Positions 35,753-45,270 of a stretch of 64,000 bases of DNA are shown here, in pieces (position 1 is the first letter of the stretch; every line of letters begins with the position of its first letter). The position numbers were made by a program, and so were the translations under genes. This DNA is from Dehalococcoidia bacterium UBA1328 (GTDB lineage: Bacteria > Chloroflexota > Dehalococcoidia > Lucifugimonadales > Lucifugimonadaceae), in the NCBI GenBank assembly GCA_002306815.1, contig DBTA01000022.1, forward strand, positions 1 through 64,000, in the 5' to 3' direction. Under the pieces are notes generated by a model. That model saw nothing but the letters and a program-made list of their open reading frames with translations, ran no database searches and was not told where the DNA came from.

Positions 35753-38341
35753 ATGTCTAAATCCATCAATGACTCGTTTATCGTTGAACTCACATCGCCT
35801 TCATCAGTCGATCCCACGATCGTTGGTAGCAAAGCAGCATCGGTCGCAAATCTTGTCTCTCAAGGTACGACCGTGCCTTCTGGATTTGCTGTTTCGGCTT
35901 CGGCGTTCTCAGAATTCGTGGCTCCCGTGCAAGACGAACTCGCCACACTTCAGAATTCTGTCGACATCGACGAGATAGCTTCAATATTCCAGGCAGAAAA
36001 ATCGATCCGACGGCTGCTTGAAATCCAGCCGCTGCCCGGCGGATTAGAGGGAGAAATTGTTGGGCGAGTGAAGTCTTCTCCTGAAGGGCTAGCCGTCCGT
36101 TCATCCGCTACGGCCGAAGACCTCGCAGTTGGGTCGTTTGCAGGAATGTACGACACGTTTCTGGACGCCATCGACGCTAAATCAGTGTTGAACCGAATAC
36201 GCGACGTATGGATTTCGTATTACACCGGACGAGCAATCTCGTATCGAATACGACAGAACATTCCGCACGAGAACGGGGCAATGGCGGCTCTGGTTATGGA
36301 CCTGATCAATGCAGATGCGGGTGGGGTGCTGTTCACTCGTGATCCCAGGGATGGAACCGATCAAATTTTGGTCAACGTTGCGCTGGGCCTGGGTGAAGGA
36401 GTGGTATCCGGAGAAACGAAGGCAGACTCCTTCACGCTCGACTCAAATACTCTGGCAATAACCAACCGCAATGTTCTCGACAAAGATTTCATGCTCGTCC
36501 GAGGCACTGCGGGCTCTACGGACCGAGTTCCAGTACCTTCCGCTCAACGCAGCGCCCCCGCACTCACTGATGATCAAATAACTGCCGTCGCAGAAGCTGC
36601 GCAGAAGATCAAAGCCGAATCTGGAGACGATCGAGATATCGAATTCGCCGTTGCCGGCGACACCATCCACATTCTTCAATCCCGACCAGTAACCACAGGT
36701 GAAGCGAAATCAACCGATTTCCCTGTCGAATGGGACAGTCCGGAGCAGGAAAAACTCCACTGGATGGCAAGCGGCAGATTCCCAGTTAGACCGTTATCGA
36801 TCGACTACCTTTTCATGGCTGCAAAGGCGCAAAAACGCTCAGTCGACATAACCGGGCAGTACATGGGTCGCGCTGATTTGAAGAAGCTTGTCAACGGCTA
36901 CATGTACGCAGCAGAAAGTCCTCGCGATCCCGAAGAACTAAAAAAACGTCTACTCAACCATCATTTGCAAGGTCGACGTTATATCGAACAGCGGACTACC
37001 TACTACTGTCAAGAAGTTGAGCCGGTGCTTCTGAAAAACCTCGAAATGTTGGAAAGGGTCCGCCCCGCGGACGACGCGGCAATCCCGGATCACATTGCGA
37101 ATCTTCGGATCGTAATGCAAACAACTGCGGATCATATGAATGATCTGCACTGGCGTTGCTGGGCTGGCTTTCCCCGCGACGATGGACGTACGAAGGAGTT
37201 CGCTGAAGTTACCGGTATGACCGAGCTGGAAACTTCGGTTTTTACGCTCGGGATCGACCACATGACGGCTCGTCTTACCAAGCGACTTATAGGTCTGGCA
37301 GGGATAGTGAAGTCCGATCATTGGCTGTCAGAAATTTTTGAGTCCCGAGATTACGAGTCTCTGTTTGCACGCGGAAACAGAAAACGCGAGGCTGTAAAAC
37401 AGTTCGGTGCACGTTTCCGATCGATGATGAACATCTGGGGACGCAGGAACGGCCTAGGCTACGGTACAGCCTGGCAGGACACCGATCCATCCTGGAACAT
37501 GAAACCCGAGATTCCGCTAGATTCGATCGGGGCGTACGCTCGGCAGGACCTTGAAGCTGCCGGCCGGTCGCACAATAATCTGAAATCGCGACGTGAGAGC
37601 GCCATTCGAACGGCTCGCAAGCGAATTGGAAGAGATACCAAACGCCGCAAAAGATTCGAATTTCTCCTGTTCGCATCAACCATCAATATTCAAATGATGG
37701 AAAACCACAACTACCTAATAGAACAGCGATCGAATGGCGAATACCGAGAATCTACATTTAGGACAGGATCGGCTCTCGTTCGCGAAGGGTGGATCGACGA
37801 ACCTGATGATATTTACTTCCTCCGACTCGGTGAGCTTGAGGATGCGGCGTCCGCTAATGACTACACCGGTCTTCGATTGCTGATCGCCGCCGCGAAAGCA
37901 GAACGCGAAAAGCACATGCTGCTCGAGCGGCCGGAGTTCATTGGTGCGCCAAAACCGGAAGATGAAAAGAAGGATGAAGAAGAACCGTTACGAGGCATCA
38001 GCGAAGATGGTTCTCAAATTCACGGTGAACCGTCTTCTTCCGGATCGTTTACGGGTACGGCACGAGTGATTATCAACCGTACTTCGACCCCTCCTAACGT
38101 CACGAAAGGCGACATTCTCGTCGTCGAAAATACCGGACCCGATTGGGTACCGATTTTCCCGCTTCTCGGAGGGCTCGTCATGGACGGCGGAGACAACTTC
38201 CAGCACGCCTCTCTTATCGCTCGGGAATACGGTATTCCGTGTGTAATTCAAACCAAGGACAGCACGTCCAAGATCGTCGATGGTCAGCTGATAACCGTTG
38301 ATGGCACTGCCGGGGCGGTTACGTTGAATCCGACTGTGTAA
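35753..38341 (+). CDS. Rifampicin-phosphotransferase-like (PEP-utilising, ATP-grasp) enzyme
   Basis: The 862-residue protein has the three-part architecture of rifampicin phosphotransferase (Rph, about 865 residues). Residues 1-320 are an ATP-grasp domain (GSKAASVANL, AVRSSATAEDL, SFAGMYDTFL, ALVMDLINADAGGVLFTRDP). A roughly 400-residue helical central domain follows. At about 775-860 is a swivelling His domain ending GDILVVENTGPDW and GGDNFQHASLIAREYGIPCV, with the phosphohistidine. The C-terminal PEP-binding TIM barrel of true PEP synthase is absent. Rph uses ATP to phosphorylate rifampicin; many homologues act on unknown targets, so the substrate is open. ATG start. Confidence 0.85.
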   Translation: MSKSINDSFIVELTSPSSVDPTIVGSKAASVANLVSQGTTVPSGFAVSASAFSEFVAPVQDELATLQNSVDIDEIASIFQAEKSIRRLLEIQPLPGGLEGEIVGRVKSSPEGLAVRSSATAEDLAVGSFAGMYDTFLDAIDAKSVLNRIRDVWISYYTGRAISYRIRQNIPHENGAMAALVMDLINADAGGVLFTRDPRDGTDQILVNVALGLGEGVVSGETKADSFTLDSNTLAITNRNVLDKDFMLVRGTAGSTDRVPVPSAQRSAPALTDDQITAVAEAAQKIKAESGDDRDIEFAVAGDTIHILQSRPVTTGEAKSTDFPVEWDSPEQEKLHWMASGRFPVRPLSIDYLFMAAKAQKRSVDITGQYMGRADLKKLVNGYMYAAESPRDPEELKKRLLNHHLQGRRYIEQRTTYYCQEVEPVLLKNLEMLERVRPADDAAIPDHIANLRIVMQTTADHMNDLHWRCWAGFPRDDGRTKEFAEVTGMTELETSVFTLGIDHMTARLTKRLIGLAGIVKSDHWLSEIFESRDYESLFARGNRKREAVKQFGARFRSMMNIWGRRNGLGYGTAWQDTDPSWNMKPEIPLDSIGAYARQDLEAAGRSHNNLKSRRESAIRTARKRIGRDTKRRKRFEFLLFASTINIQMMENHNYLIEQRSNGEYRESTFRTGSALVREGWIDEPDDIYFLRLGELEDAASANDYTGLRLLIAAAKAEREKHMLLERPEFIGAPKPEDEKKDEEEPLRGISEDGSQIHGEPSSSGSFTGTARVIINRTSTPPNVTKGDILVVENTGPDWVPIFPLLGGLVMDGGDNFQHASLIAREYGIPCVIQTKDSTSKIVDGQLITVDGTAGAVTLNPTV

Positions 38342-38377
38342 GCAGTGGTTTCGGGTGCGTTTCTGTTGTTGTTGGCT

Positions 38378-38472
38378 ACGACCCGCCCTCTAGCTCCCTC
38401 CCTGGTAGGAAGGGAGGATTAGTTGAGTCTGTTGAGGTCGATTGACCCCGATTTTCATCGGGGTGACATTGG
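38378..38472 (-). repeat. Dispersed intergenic repeat, copy A, with GNRA-capped hairpin
   Basis: This 95-base stretch aligns with the reverse complement of 61725-61821 over its whole length: a shared CGACCC start, a CTCCCTCC/GGGAGG hairpin, then an 8-bp hairpin with loop GAAA on the minus strand (ACCCCGAT, GAAA, ATCGGGGT at 38445-38464), flanked by TGTC and CAA. It sits in the 306-base gap between the Rph-like gene and cysS, which also holds a further hairpin copy at 38577-38596. Confidence 0.7.
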
Positions 38473-38576
38473 CGGTGGGGTTGGGTTTTGGGATGTGCGT
38501 CAATACATCGCAAGCGGGCTTTTGTGATCGAAACGTGTACTGCATGCTTTTTGAGCCTCTAAACGCATGACCTGTC

Positions 38577-38596
38577 ATCCCGGTGGAAATCGGGAT
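38577..38596 (+). repeat. GNRA-capped hairpin repeat, second copy in the gap
   Basis: ATCCCGGT, GGAA, ATCGGGAT forms an 8-bp stem (one G-T pair) with a GGAA tetraloop, flanked by TGTC and CAA like the copies at 38445-38464 and 61733-61752. It is inverted relative to the first copy, making a 150-base unit with inverted ends. Confidence 0.65.
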
Positions 38597-38647
38597 CAAT
38601 CTCACAAGCCCACCAGCAAACTCTAAGCCCTGGCGAATGAAAAGTGT

Positions 38648-40024
38648 CTAATTCCGCGCCCAGATGGTCTCGTCGCCAGTGTCGGAAATTGATATGCCCG
38701 CGGCTTCCAGTTGATCGCGTACGGCGTCGGCATCCGCCCATCGCTTCTCTGCTCGCGCAGCCTTGCGTCGCTCAACAAGTGCGTCAACCTCGGCATCGCT
38801 AAAACCATCTGAGCTTTGCGGCGGAGCCTCGAGAGTAAAGCCCAGAACCGCGGTCAACTCGCGTACAACTTCAGCAGCTGCAGAAACGTCCGCTCTATCG
38901 GTTCGAGCTCGATTCATTTTGCGGCACAGATCGAAAATGGCAGCTAGAGCTTGAGGCGTGTTTAAATCGTCATCCATCGCCTCTTCGAAACGACGTTTGA
39001 AGCCAGAAACATCAAGTGGTTCGCCTGAGCCGACTTCTACTGCGTCCGCAGCCTGTACTGCCTGACGAACCCGCCTAATAGAACGCTCCGCGTCGCCGAT
39101 CAACTTCTTGTCCAGCAGCGGATTTGTTCGATAGTGACTCTGAAGAATCCACAAACGAATTGCGTCAGAGCTGAACTCTTCCAATGCAGAGTTCACGTTG
39201 AATGCATTGCCAAGAGATTTACTCATCTCCTGGCCATTCGCGATGCGAAGCAGACCGTTGTGCATCCAGACATTGGAGAAAGGAGTCTTGCCAGAAGCCG
39301 ATTCACTTTGAGCGATTTCGTTTTCGTGATGTGGAAATATTAGGTCGAGCCCACCACCGTGAATATCTATTTGTTCACCTAGATGCTTGAACGCCATTGC
39401 GGAGCATTCGATGTGCCATCCGGGTCGACCATCACCCCATGGACTATCCCATTTTGGTTGGTCGGGTTTCACAGCTTTCCACAGTGCAAAATCCGCAGGG
39501 TTTTCCTTCCCTGATTCAAGTTCGCCTCGCGACGCATCAAGCATCTGATCGATGTTTTGACCACTCAACTTGCCGTAGTCGGATTTGTTTCGCACGCGGT
39601 AGTAAACGGAACCGTTCAACTCGTAAGCATCGCCACCTTGGATCAACTTCTCAATGAGAGCGATGATCTCTGGCATATCTTCTGTTGCCTTCGGGTGAAC
39701 CGTTGCACGTCGAACGTTCAGTCCATCCGCTGATTTGAAGAACGATTCGATGTACTTCTCTGTGATCTGTTCCCACGACACGCCATCAGCGTTGGCTCGG
39801 TTGATGATCTTGTCGTCAACGTCAGTAAAGTTTTGAACCTTGCGAACTTTGTAGCCACGGTATTCCAGATATCGATCCAGAACGTCGAATACGATGCTGC
39901 TTAGAGCGTGGCCCAGATGTGATTCGTCGTAAACGGTCACACCGCAAACGTACATCTTCACCTCGTCACCCATGGGTGTGAAGTCTTCTTTTTTTCGGGT
40001 AAGCGAGTTGTATAGCTGGATCAT
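38648..40024 (-). CDS. cysS: Cysteinyl-tRNA synthetase
   Basis: A 458-residue class I aminoacyl-tRNA synthetase that charges tRNA(Cys). The first Zn-binding Cys and the HIGH-type motif are in YVCGVTVYDESHLGHA, and KMSKS appears as EMSKSLGNAF. WHIECSAMA and GGLDLIFPHHENEIAQSES carry the other zinc ligands and cysteine-specific contacts. The C-terminal DALR-like helical domain ends with a short GDETIWARN tail. It follows ispDF by 15 bases on the same strand. Confidence 0.96.
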   Translation of the reverse strand: MIQLYNSLTRKKEDFTPMGDEVKMYVCGVTVYDESHLGHALSSIVFDVLDRYLEYRGYKVRKVQNFTDVDDKIINRANADGVSWEQITEKYIESFFKSADGLNVRRATVHPKATEDMPEIIALIEKLIQGGDAYELNGSVYYRVRNKSDYGKLSGQNIDQMLDASRGELESGKENPADFALWKAVKPDQPKWDSPWGDGRPGWHIECSAMAFKHLGEQIDIHGGGLDLIFPHHENEIAQSESASGKTPFSNVWMHNGLLRIANGQEMSKSLGNAFNVNSALEEFSSDAIRLWILQSHYRTNPLLDKKLIGDAERSIRRVRQAVQAADAVEVGSGEPLDVSGFKRRFEEAMDDDLNTPQALAAIFDLCRKMNRARTDRADVSAAAEVVRELTAVLGFTLEAPPQSSDGFSDAEVDALVERRKAARAEKRWADADAVRDQLEAAGISISDTGDETIWARN

Positions 40025-40038
40025 TCGTACGTTAGTTG

Positions 40039-41250
40039 TTACTTCGAAGTCGGGGCAAGAGTCGCCACAGCCTGGGCTGCGATTCCCTCTCCAGCGCCTA
40101 TTGCGCCGACATGGTCAGTCGACGTTATTTTCACGTTGACAGTTGAGTTTTCGAGACCTTCGATTACCGCAATATTTCGCTGCATAGTCGGAGCGTGTGC
40201 GGCAAGTCTCGGCCGTTGAGCTATAACGGTAGCATCGACGTGCGCCACCATCCATCCCGCTTCGAGAGCCAAGCGGCTCGACTCAGCTATGAATTGTGCG
40301 CTATCGAAGCCAGCGTATCGGTCGTCTGATGAAGGGAACCTCCCGCCAAGGTCTCCCAATCCGGCAGCACCGAGAATTGCGCTAGCAATTGCATGCATCA
40401 ACACGTCGCCGTCAGAATGGCCTGACAGTTCGAATTCAAAATCGATTTCGACCCCGCCGAGTCGGAGGGGGCCGCCCTCAACCAGTCCGTGCCCATCGAA
40501 GCCGATACCGAATTTCGAACCCTCGTTTTCAGAGCTTCCCGAATTCGCCTGAGGACAGTCCTGTCTTCGATTGTGGATTAACGCAGCAAGTTCGAGATCT
40601 TCAGGTGTAGTTATCTTGATGTTGTCATTCGAACCGTCAAATATCGCGACCAGTCCACCAGCCGCCTCGACCATTGATGCATCATCCGTCACGTCTTCGG
40701 TTGTCATTTCGTGGGCGGTTTTCAGGATGTCGCTCCTGAATATCTGAGGGGTTTGTACTGCCCACATCCCTGATCGATCCGGAGTGTCGGTTACGACCCG
40801 ATGTGGAGCTGTTTTGATCGTATCTTTGACAGGGACTGCCGCAATTGCCGAGCCGACTTTCGCTGCAACCGAGAGGCCTCGATCCAGCATTTCTTCATCC
40901 ACGAAAGGTCGAGCTCCGTCGTGGACAGCAGTGAACTCGAAGATGCCCTTTTCGCTCAGTACATCAAGCCCGATCTTCACAGAGTCCTGCCGACGCTCTC
41001 CACCGGCGACAACACCAATTACCTTTGTGAAGTCACCTGAATCAACGGCTTGATTGCCTTCGTCGATATTGCCGGCAGACATGACCAGCACGACGCTCCT
41101 GACTTCATTAGATTCTTCAAAGACTCTAAGAGAATGAGAAATCACCGGCTCGCCGCCGAGTAACGCCACCTGTTTGTCGACGCCTTGCATGCGTGAGCTG
41201 CGTCCTGCCGCAACCACTATGACACCTAGCCGCCCTTGTGATTCGCTCAT
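40039..41250 (-). CDS. ispDF: Bifunctional IspD-IspF (MEP-pathway) enzyme
   Basis: A fused enzyme of 403 residues for two steps of the methylerythritol-phosphate isoprenoid pathway. The N-terminal IspD domain (cytidylyltransferase) starts VIVVAAGRSSRMQGVDKQ and has AVHDGARPFVDEE. The C-terminal IspF domain (cyclodiphosphate synthase) starts GIGFDGHGLVEGGPLRLGG with the DxH zinc pair, SGHSDGDVLMHAI, and ends TSTDHVGAIGAGEGIAAQAVATL. The ATG at 41250 overlaps the upstream gene's stop as ATGA, so the 13 extra residues upstream are not used. Isoprenoid units made here feed the prenyl synthase and HpnCDE genes. Confidence 0.95.
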   Translation of the reverse strand: MSESQGRLGVIVVAAGRSSRMQGVDKQVALLGGEPVISHSLRVFEESNEVRSVVLVMSAGNIDEGNQAVDSGDFTKVIGVVAGGERRQDSVKIGLDVLSEKGIFEFTAVHDGARPFVDEEMLDRGLSVAAKVGSAIAAVPVKDTIKTAPHRVVTDTPDRSGMWAVQTPQIFRSDILKTAHEMTTEDVTDDASMVEAAGGLVAIFDGSNDNIKITTPEDLELAALIHNRRQDCPQANSGSSENEGSKFGIGFDGHGLVEGGPLRLGGVEIDFEFELSGHSDGDVLMHAIASAILGAAGLGDLGGRFPSSDDRYAGFDSAQFIAESSRLALEAGWMVAHVDATVIAQRPRLAAHAPTMQRNIAVIEGLENSTVNVKITSTDHVGAIGAGEGIAAQAVATLAPTSK

Positions 41251-41912
41251 CCGAAGTAACCTTGAATCCAATCGATGCCCAAGAAGCAAGCATACGCAAT
41301 CGCGGTCGATTTAATTGCCTTGGCGAAGAAAACCACGATCAGGAATTTCTTAATCGGGTAAGCCACGCTACCAGCGGCAATCCCGATCACGTCGAAAAGC
41401 GGATTCGGGATTATCGACCCGAAGAACAATATCAATCCGCCACGACGTTGCACCAGACTTTGCACGCGGGGATAAAGTCGATGTTTCTGAAACAGAGACC
41501 TACCAGATAGCCCAGCTATGTATCCGGTCATTTCCCCGAGCGCTTCCGCAGACGCAGAAATAATTCCTATCGCCAGCGGATTCAGGCCGAAATCGGGCAC
41601 AGCGGCAACACAGACAGCAGCAGGACCGGGGACAGGAAGAAAGATAGATCCGGCAGCAATGAAGCTGATGATCCAAACACCGCCATAACCTGCGTTCTCG
41701 AGAGTCAGAGAGTTTGTGGTCCACAGAACGATGCCGAAAATGACGAACACCAGTACAAACGCAAAGAGCGAAAATCGAATCAACACCGAGCGATTGGTCG
41801 CAAGCCAGACTTGGAGCGCAGAGTATTCGACGCGAGCGTCTGTGCTCGCTTCCTCTGTTCCAGCAGGATGTTCGCTTGCTGCCGGTATGTCGCTATTGGT
41901 TGAACCAGGCAT
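41247..41912 (-). CDS. VTT/DedA-family membrane protein
   Basis: A 221-residue membrane protein with a soluble N-terminal 40 residues and about five hydrophobic segments. The VTT (SNARE-associated) core motif is recognisable as IFLPVPGPAAVCVAAVPDFG, with GEMTGYIAGLSG and IPNPLFDVIGIAAGSVAYPIKKFL. DedA/VTT proteins act in lipid or proton-motive-force homeostasis, probably as lipid scramblases. It is a tandem paralogue of the next gene upstream, and its stop overlaps ispDF. Confidence 0.85.
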   Translation of the reverse strand: MPGSTNSDIPAASEHPAGTEEASTDARVEYSALQVWLATNRSVLIRFSLFAFVLVFVIFGIVLWTTNSLTLENAGYGGVWIISFIAAGSIFLPVPGPAAVCVAAVPDFGLNPLAIGIISASAEALGEMTGYIAGLSGRSLFQKHRLYPRVQSLVQRRGGLILFFGSIIPNPLFDVIGIAAGSVAYPIKKFLIVVFFAKAIKSTAIAYACFLGIDWIQGYFG

Positions 41913-41962
41913 AGGTAGTCGTCCATTAACCGATCATCTGCATTGCGCTGGATGTTCAGGTG

Positions 41963-42568
41963 TTAGACAAGATCGACTAGCCACGATATCGACTGTCGGC
42001 ATGCGTACGCAATAAGCAGGAACTTGATCAGCTTGCCGATTCCAACCCAAAGGAAGAATCTGGAAATCGGGTATCCGAGCGATCCTGCAGCAATTCCGCC
42101 AATGTCGAACAGCGGATTCGGGATCAGAGCCAGTATGAAAAGCGCAAACCCACCGCGTCTTACAACCCAACCGTGAACTCGGTCATAAAACCTAGATTTC
42201 TGGACAACGCTCTGTGAGCCGTACCCGGCTAGGTACCCAGTGACTTCACCTATTGTTGACCCAGCGGCACCAGTGACTGCGAGCAGCCCATAGTTCAGAC
42301 CCAGTCCCTCGGTCGACCCAGCACAGACTGCAGCAAGTCCTGGTACAGGGATCACGACTGCAGCAGACCCCACAAGATTGATCAGGAACGCACCCCAGTA
42401 TCCCGCGTCTTGTACGTCGAACCAGTCAACCCACCAGGCGAATGTGCCACCAAAAATCGAAACAATGACTACCGTCCAAATGACGGTCTGGTACGTGCGG
42501 TGATGTCTCGCCACGAAGTCGGCGATTTTGCTGGATCCTTTAGTGGACACTTCTACGGTATCCGGCAT
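41963..42568 (-). CDS. VTT/DedA-family membrane protein, tandem paralogue
   Basis: About 201 residues, with the same layout as its neighbour: VVIPVPGLAAVCAGSTEGLG, GEVTGYLAGYGSQSVVQKSRFYDRV and IPNPLFDIGGIAAGSLGYPISRFFLW. The pair looks like a recent or maintained tandem duplication and may form a heteromeric complex. I chose the ATG at 42568 because both paralogues then begin MP; a GTG at 42583 is possible. Confidence 0.83.
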   Translation of the reverse strand: MPDTVEVSTKGSSKIADFVARHHRTYQTVIWTVVIVSIFGGTFAWWVDWFDVQDAGYWGAFLINLVGSAAVVIPVPGLAAVCAGSTEGLGLNYGLLAVTGAAGSTIGEVTGYLAGYGSQSVVQKSRFYDRVHGWVVRRGGFALFILALIPNPLFDIGGIAAGSLGYPISRFFLWVGIGKLIKFLLIAYACRQSISWLVDLV

Positions 42569-42690
42569 CGGAACATGTGACACGTCCGAATATTACGGCA
42601 ACAAACGCGAATAGACCGTCCTTTCGGGCTAAAAACATCCAAAAAGACGGTCTTATCTCACAAACAATTTGCTGATAGAGGTGGCGTTTT

Positions 42691-45198
42691 TTACTTGGTA
42701 ATAACCGTTTCCCGTTCGATGGCTGCCTCGTCGTCGGTGTCCTGAGGCTTGTCGATCGAACCGTTCTCGGTATCGAACACGATTTTGCCATCTACTTCAT
42801 CGACAATAATTTCCGAACCTTCAAGGAATTCCCCTGCGAGGAGTTGCTTCGAAAGTGGACTTTCAACGTGACGCTGGATTGCCCGCTTGAGAGGCCGGGC
42901 GCCATACATTCGATCAAAGCCAGACTTCGCAAGCCATTCCCGCGCTCCGGCGGTTAGGCTCAATGAAACCTTCAGATCCTTTACCCGCTCTGAAACCTCG
43001 GCCATGAACTTGTCGACGATAAGTTCAATATCGTCCTGCGTAAGCGAATCGAAAACTATGAACTCATCAAGTCGATTCAAAAACTCAGGCCTAAACTGTT
43101 TCTTTAGTGCGTCCTCAACGCTGGTCCGCAATCGAGCACTTTCATTTTCTTCGGCCGACAGCTTGTTGAAACCAAACGCCTGCTGCGAAATGCCTTCTGA
43201 CCCAAGGTTGCTTGTCATGATGATGATCGTGTTGCGGAAATCGACCGTTCGACCGTGACTGTCGGTCAGACGGCCATCGTCGAGAACTTGCAACAACGTG
43301 TTGAACACGTCAGGGTGTGCCTTTTCGATTTCGTCGAAGAGAACCACCGAGAACGGTCGGCGACGTACAGCTTCGGTCAGGTGACCAGCTTCTTCGTGGC
43401 CAATATATCCCGGAGGGGACCCAATCAACTTGGATACGGTGTGACGTTCCTGAAACTCGGACATATCAACTCGAACCATGTTGTCTTCATCGTCGAACAT
43501 GAATTCGGCTAGAGCTCGAGCAAGTTCTGTTTTCCCGACCCCAGTTGGCCCGAGAAAGATGAAACTTCCGATTGGTCGTTTTGGATCTTTGAGTCCCGCA
43601 CGTGCTCGTCGGACCGCATCAGAGAGGGCTTCTACTGCGCGATCTTGTCCAACGATACGAGTGTGCAGTCGCTTTTCAAGATTCAGCAGACGTTCGCCTT
43701 CACCTTCGACGAGTCGGGCAACCGGAATTCCGGTGCGCTCCGCTATTAGAGCGGCAATGTCCTCTTCAGTAATGGTTTCGTTGCCGTTTTGAGCATGGTC
43801 CCATTCTCGCTTGGCGTCATCGAACTCCTCGTTTAGTCTGATAATCTCGGCTTTAAGACTCGCTGCCCGTTCGTTGTGGCCAGCTAGTGATGCCGACTCT
43901 TCCTCGTCTCGCAGTTCTTGCTTTCGACGTTCCATAGTCGCCAGACTCTTTGGCCAGGAGGGACTTTCAATTCTCTTCTTGGCTGCAGCTTCATCTATTA
44001 GGTCGACCGCCTTATCCGGCAACAATCGATCTGAAACATAACGAGCCGATAATTTCACAGCAGCTTCCAATGCGGACGGATCGATTTTGTAATCGTGGTG
44101 TCGTTCGTACCGCGGACGAAGCGTGTCCAGCATTTCAATGGCCGAATCAATGTCGGGTTCTTCAACCCATACCGGTGAGAATCGTCGCTCCAAAGCAGGA
44201 TCTGCCTCGATGTACCGACGATATTCGTTTGGCGTGGTCGCACCGATCGTTTGAAGTTCTCCGCGGGAAAGCGCGGGCTTCATCATGTTCGACGCATCAA
44301 GGGCACCGCCGCCGCCGCCAGCACCGACGACGGTGTGGATTTCATCGATGAATAAAACTATTTCACCAGCTGCCTGGCGGATCTCATCCATTACAGCTTT
44401 AAGGCGTTCTTCGAACTCGCCGCGCATGCTTGCACCGGCGATAAGAGATCCCATTTCCAACGAAAGCACCCGCCTTCCCTGGAGACTATCGGGGACTTTG
44501 CCGTCGACGATTCTTTGAGCAAGCCCTTCGGCAATCGCCGTTTTTCCGACTCCGGCGTCACCGATAAGAACAGGATTGTTCTTTGTTCGACGCGTCAGGG
44601 TTTGCATTACACGTCGAATTTCAACATCACGCCCAACCACAGGATCGAGTTCGCCATCATTGGCGAGTGCGGTTAAATCGGTGCTGAATTTCGACAGAGC
44701 CTGGTACTTGCTCTCAGCGTGTGAATCCGTGACTCTCGCCGATCCTCTGACCGCCAACAGCGCCTGATAAACGCGCTCTTCCGTAATTTCACGAACCTTA
44801 AACAGCTTGGCAATTACGCCGTCTGCGTTTTTGGTCGTAGCAACCAGTAGGTGGTCGGCGCCAATCAACTCGTCACGTAACCGAGTAGCTTCCTGTTTTG
44901 CTACTTCTAGAATCGCACCGATTCGGGGCGTCATAAACATTTGAACCTGACCCATGTTCCCGCCAACCTGTGGGAATTCATCGATCTTCTGTTCAAGCGC
45001 GTTCACTAGACGGTCAACATCGATGTTCAGCTCTTCCAGAATCTTGGTCGCGAGAGAGTCTTCGACTTTAAGGAGGCCGAACAGCAGGTGCTCAGCATCC
45101 CACTGGTTCTGACGTTTCTGCACAACCAGTTCTTGAGAGGTTCGAAGCGCGGATTGCGCCTGCTCAGTGAGTTTTTCTCTATTGGGGTCAAAAACCAT
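42691..45198 (-). CDS. clpC: Clp ATPase, ClpC type
   Basis: An 835-residue AAA+ unfoldase with an N-domain of two Clp_N repeats (to about residue 150), NBD1 (Walker A GDAGVGKT, Walker B LFIDEIH), a short middle domain of about 75 residues, and NBD2 (Walker A GPTGVGKT, VVLFDEIEKAHPD). The short middle domain and a UVR-like stretch argue for ClpC rather than ClpB. A QAFGF sequence after IIMTSNLGS resembles the ClpP-docking loop. It would feed substrates to ClpP, which is not in this window. It follows hspR by 72 bases; a C5/G5 hairpin at 45242-45255 lies between them. Confidence 0.88.
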   Translation of the reverse strand: MVFDPNREKLTEQAQSALRTSQELVVQKRQNQWDAEHLLFGLLKVEDSLATKILEELNIDVDRLVNALEQKIDEFPQVGGNMGQVQMFMTPRIGAILEVAKQEATRLRDELIGADHLLVATTKNADGVIAKLFKVREITEERVYQALLAVRGSARVTDSHAESKYQALSKFSTDLTALANDGELDPVVGRDVEIRRVMQTLTRRTKNNPVLIGDAGVGKTAIAEGLAQRIVDGKVPDSLQGRRVLSLEMGSLIAGASMRGEFEERLKAVMDEIRQAAGEIVLFIDEIHTVVGAGGGGGALDASNMMKPALSRGELQTIGATTPNEYRRYIEADPALERRFSPVWVEEPDIDSAIEMLDTLRPRYERHHDYKIDPSALEAAVKLSARYVSDRLLPDKAVDLIDEAAAKKRIESPSWPKSLATMERRKQELRDEEESASLAGHNERAASLKAEIIRLNEEFDDAKREWDHAQNGNETITEEDIAALIAERTGIPVARLVEGEGERLLNLEKRLHTRIVGQDRAVEALSDAVRRARAGLKDPKRPIGSFIFLGPTGVGKTELARALAEFMFDDEDNMVRVDMSEFQERHTVSKLIGSPPGYIGHEEAGHLTEAVRRRPFSVVLFDEIEKAHPDVFNTLLQVLDDGRLTDSHGRTVDFRNTIIIMTSNLGSEGISQQAFGFNKLSAEENESARLRTSVEDALKKQFRPEFLNRLDEFIVFDSLTQDDIELIVDKFMAEVSERVKDLKVSLSLTAGAREWLAKSGFDRMYGARPLKRAIQRHVESPLSKQLLAGEFLEGSEIIVDEVDGKIVFDTENGSIDKPQDTDDEAAIERETVITK

Positions 45199-45270
45199 TT
45201 GAATTGATATTCCTTAATCTCTTGCCTAATTTGGCTTTCCGCCCCCGAATGGGGGTCGAATGGAGAATTG

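Noticed and set aside
42691..45198. ClpB (disaggregase) identity
   Set aside because: The middle domain is far shorter than ClpB's coiled coil, and a ClpP-loop-like FGF is present; ClpC fits better.
45242..45255. C5/G5 hairpin between hspR and clpC as a terminator
   Set aside because: Five-bp stem with a four-base loop and no T-run; too weak to separate the genes.
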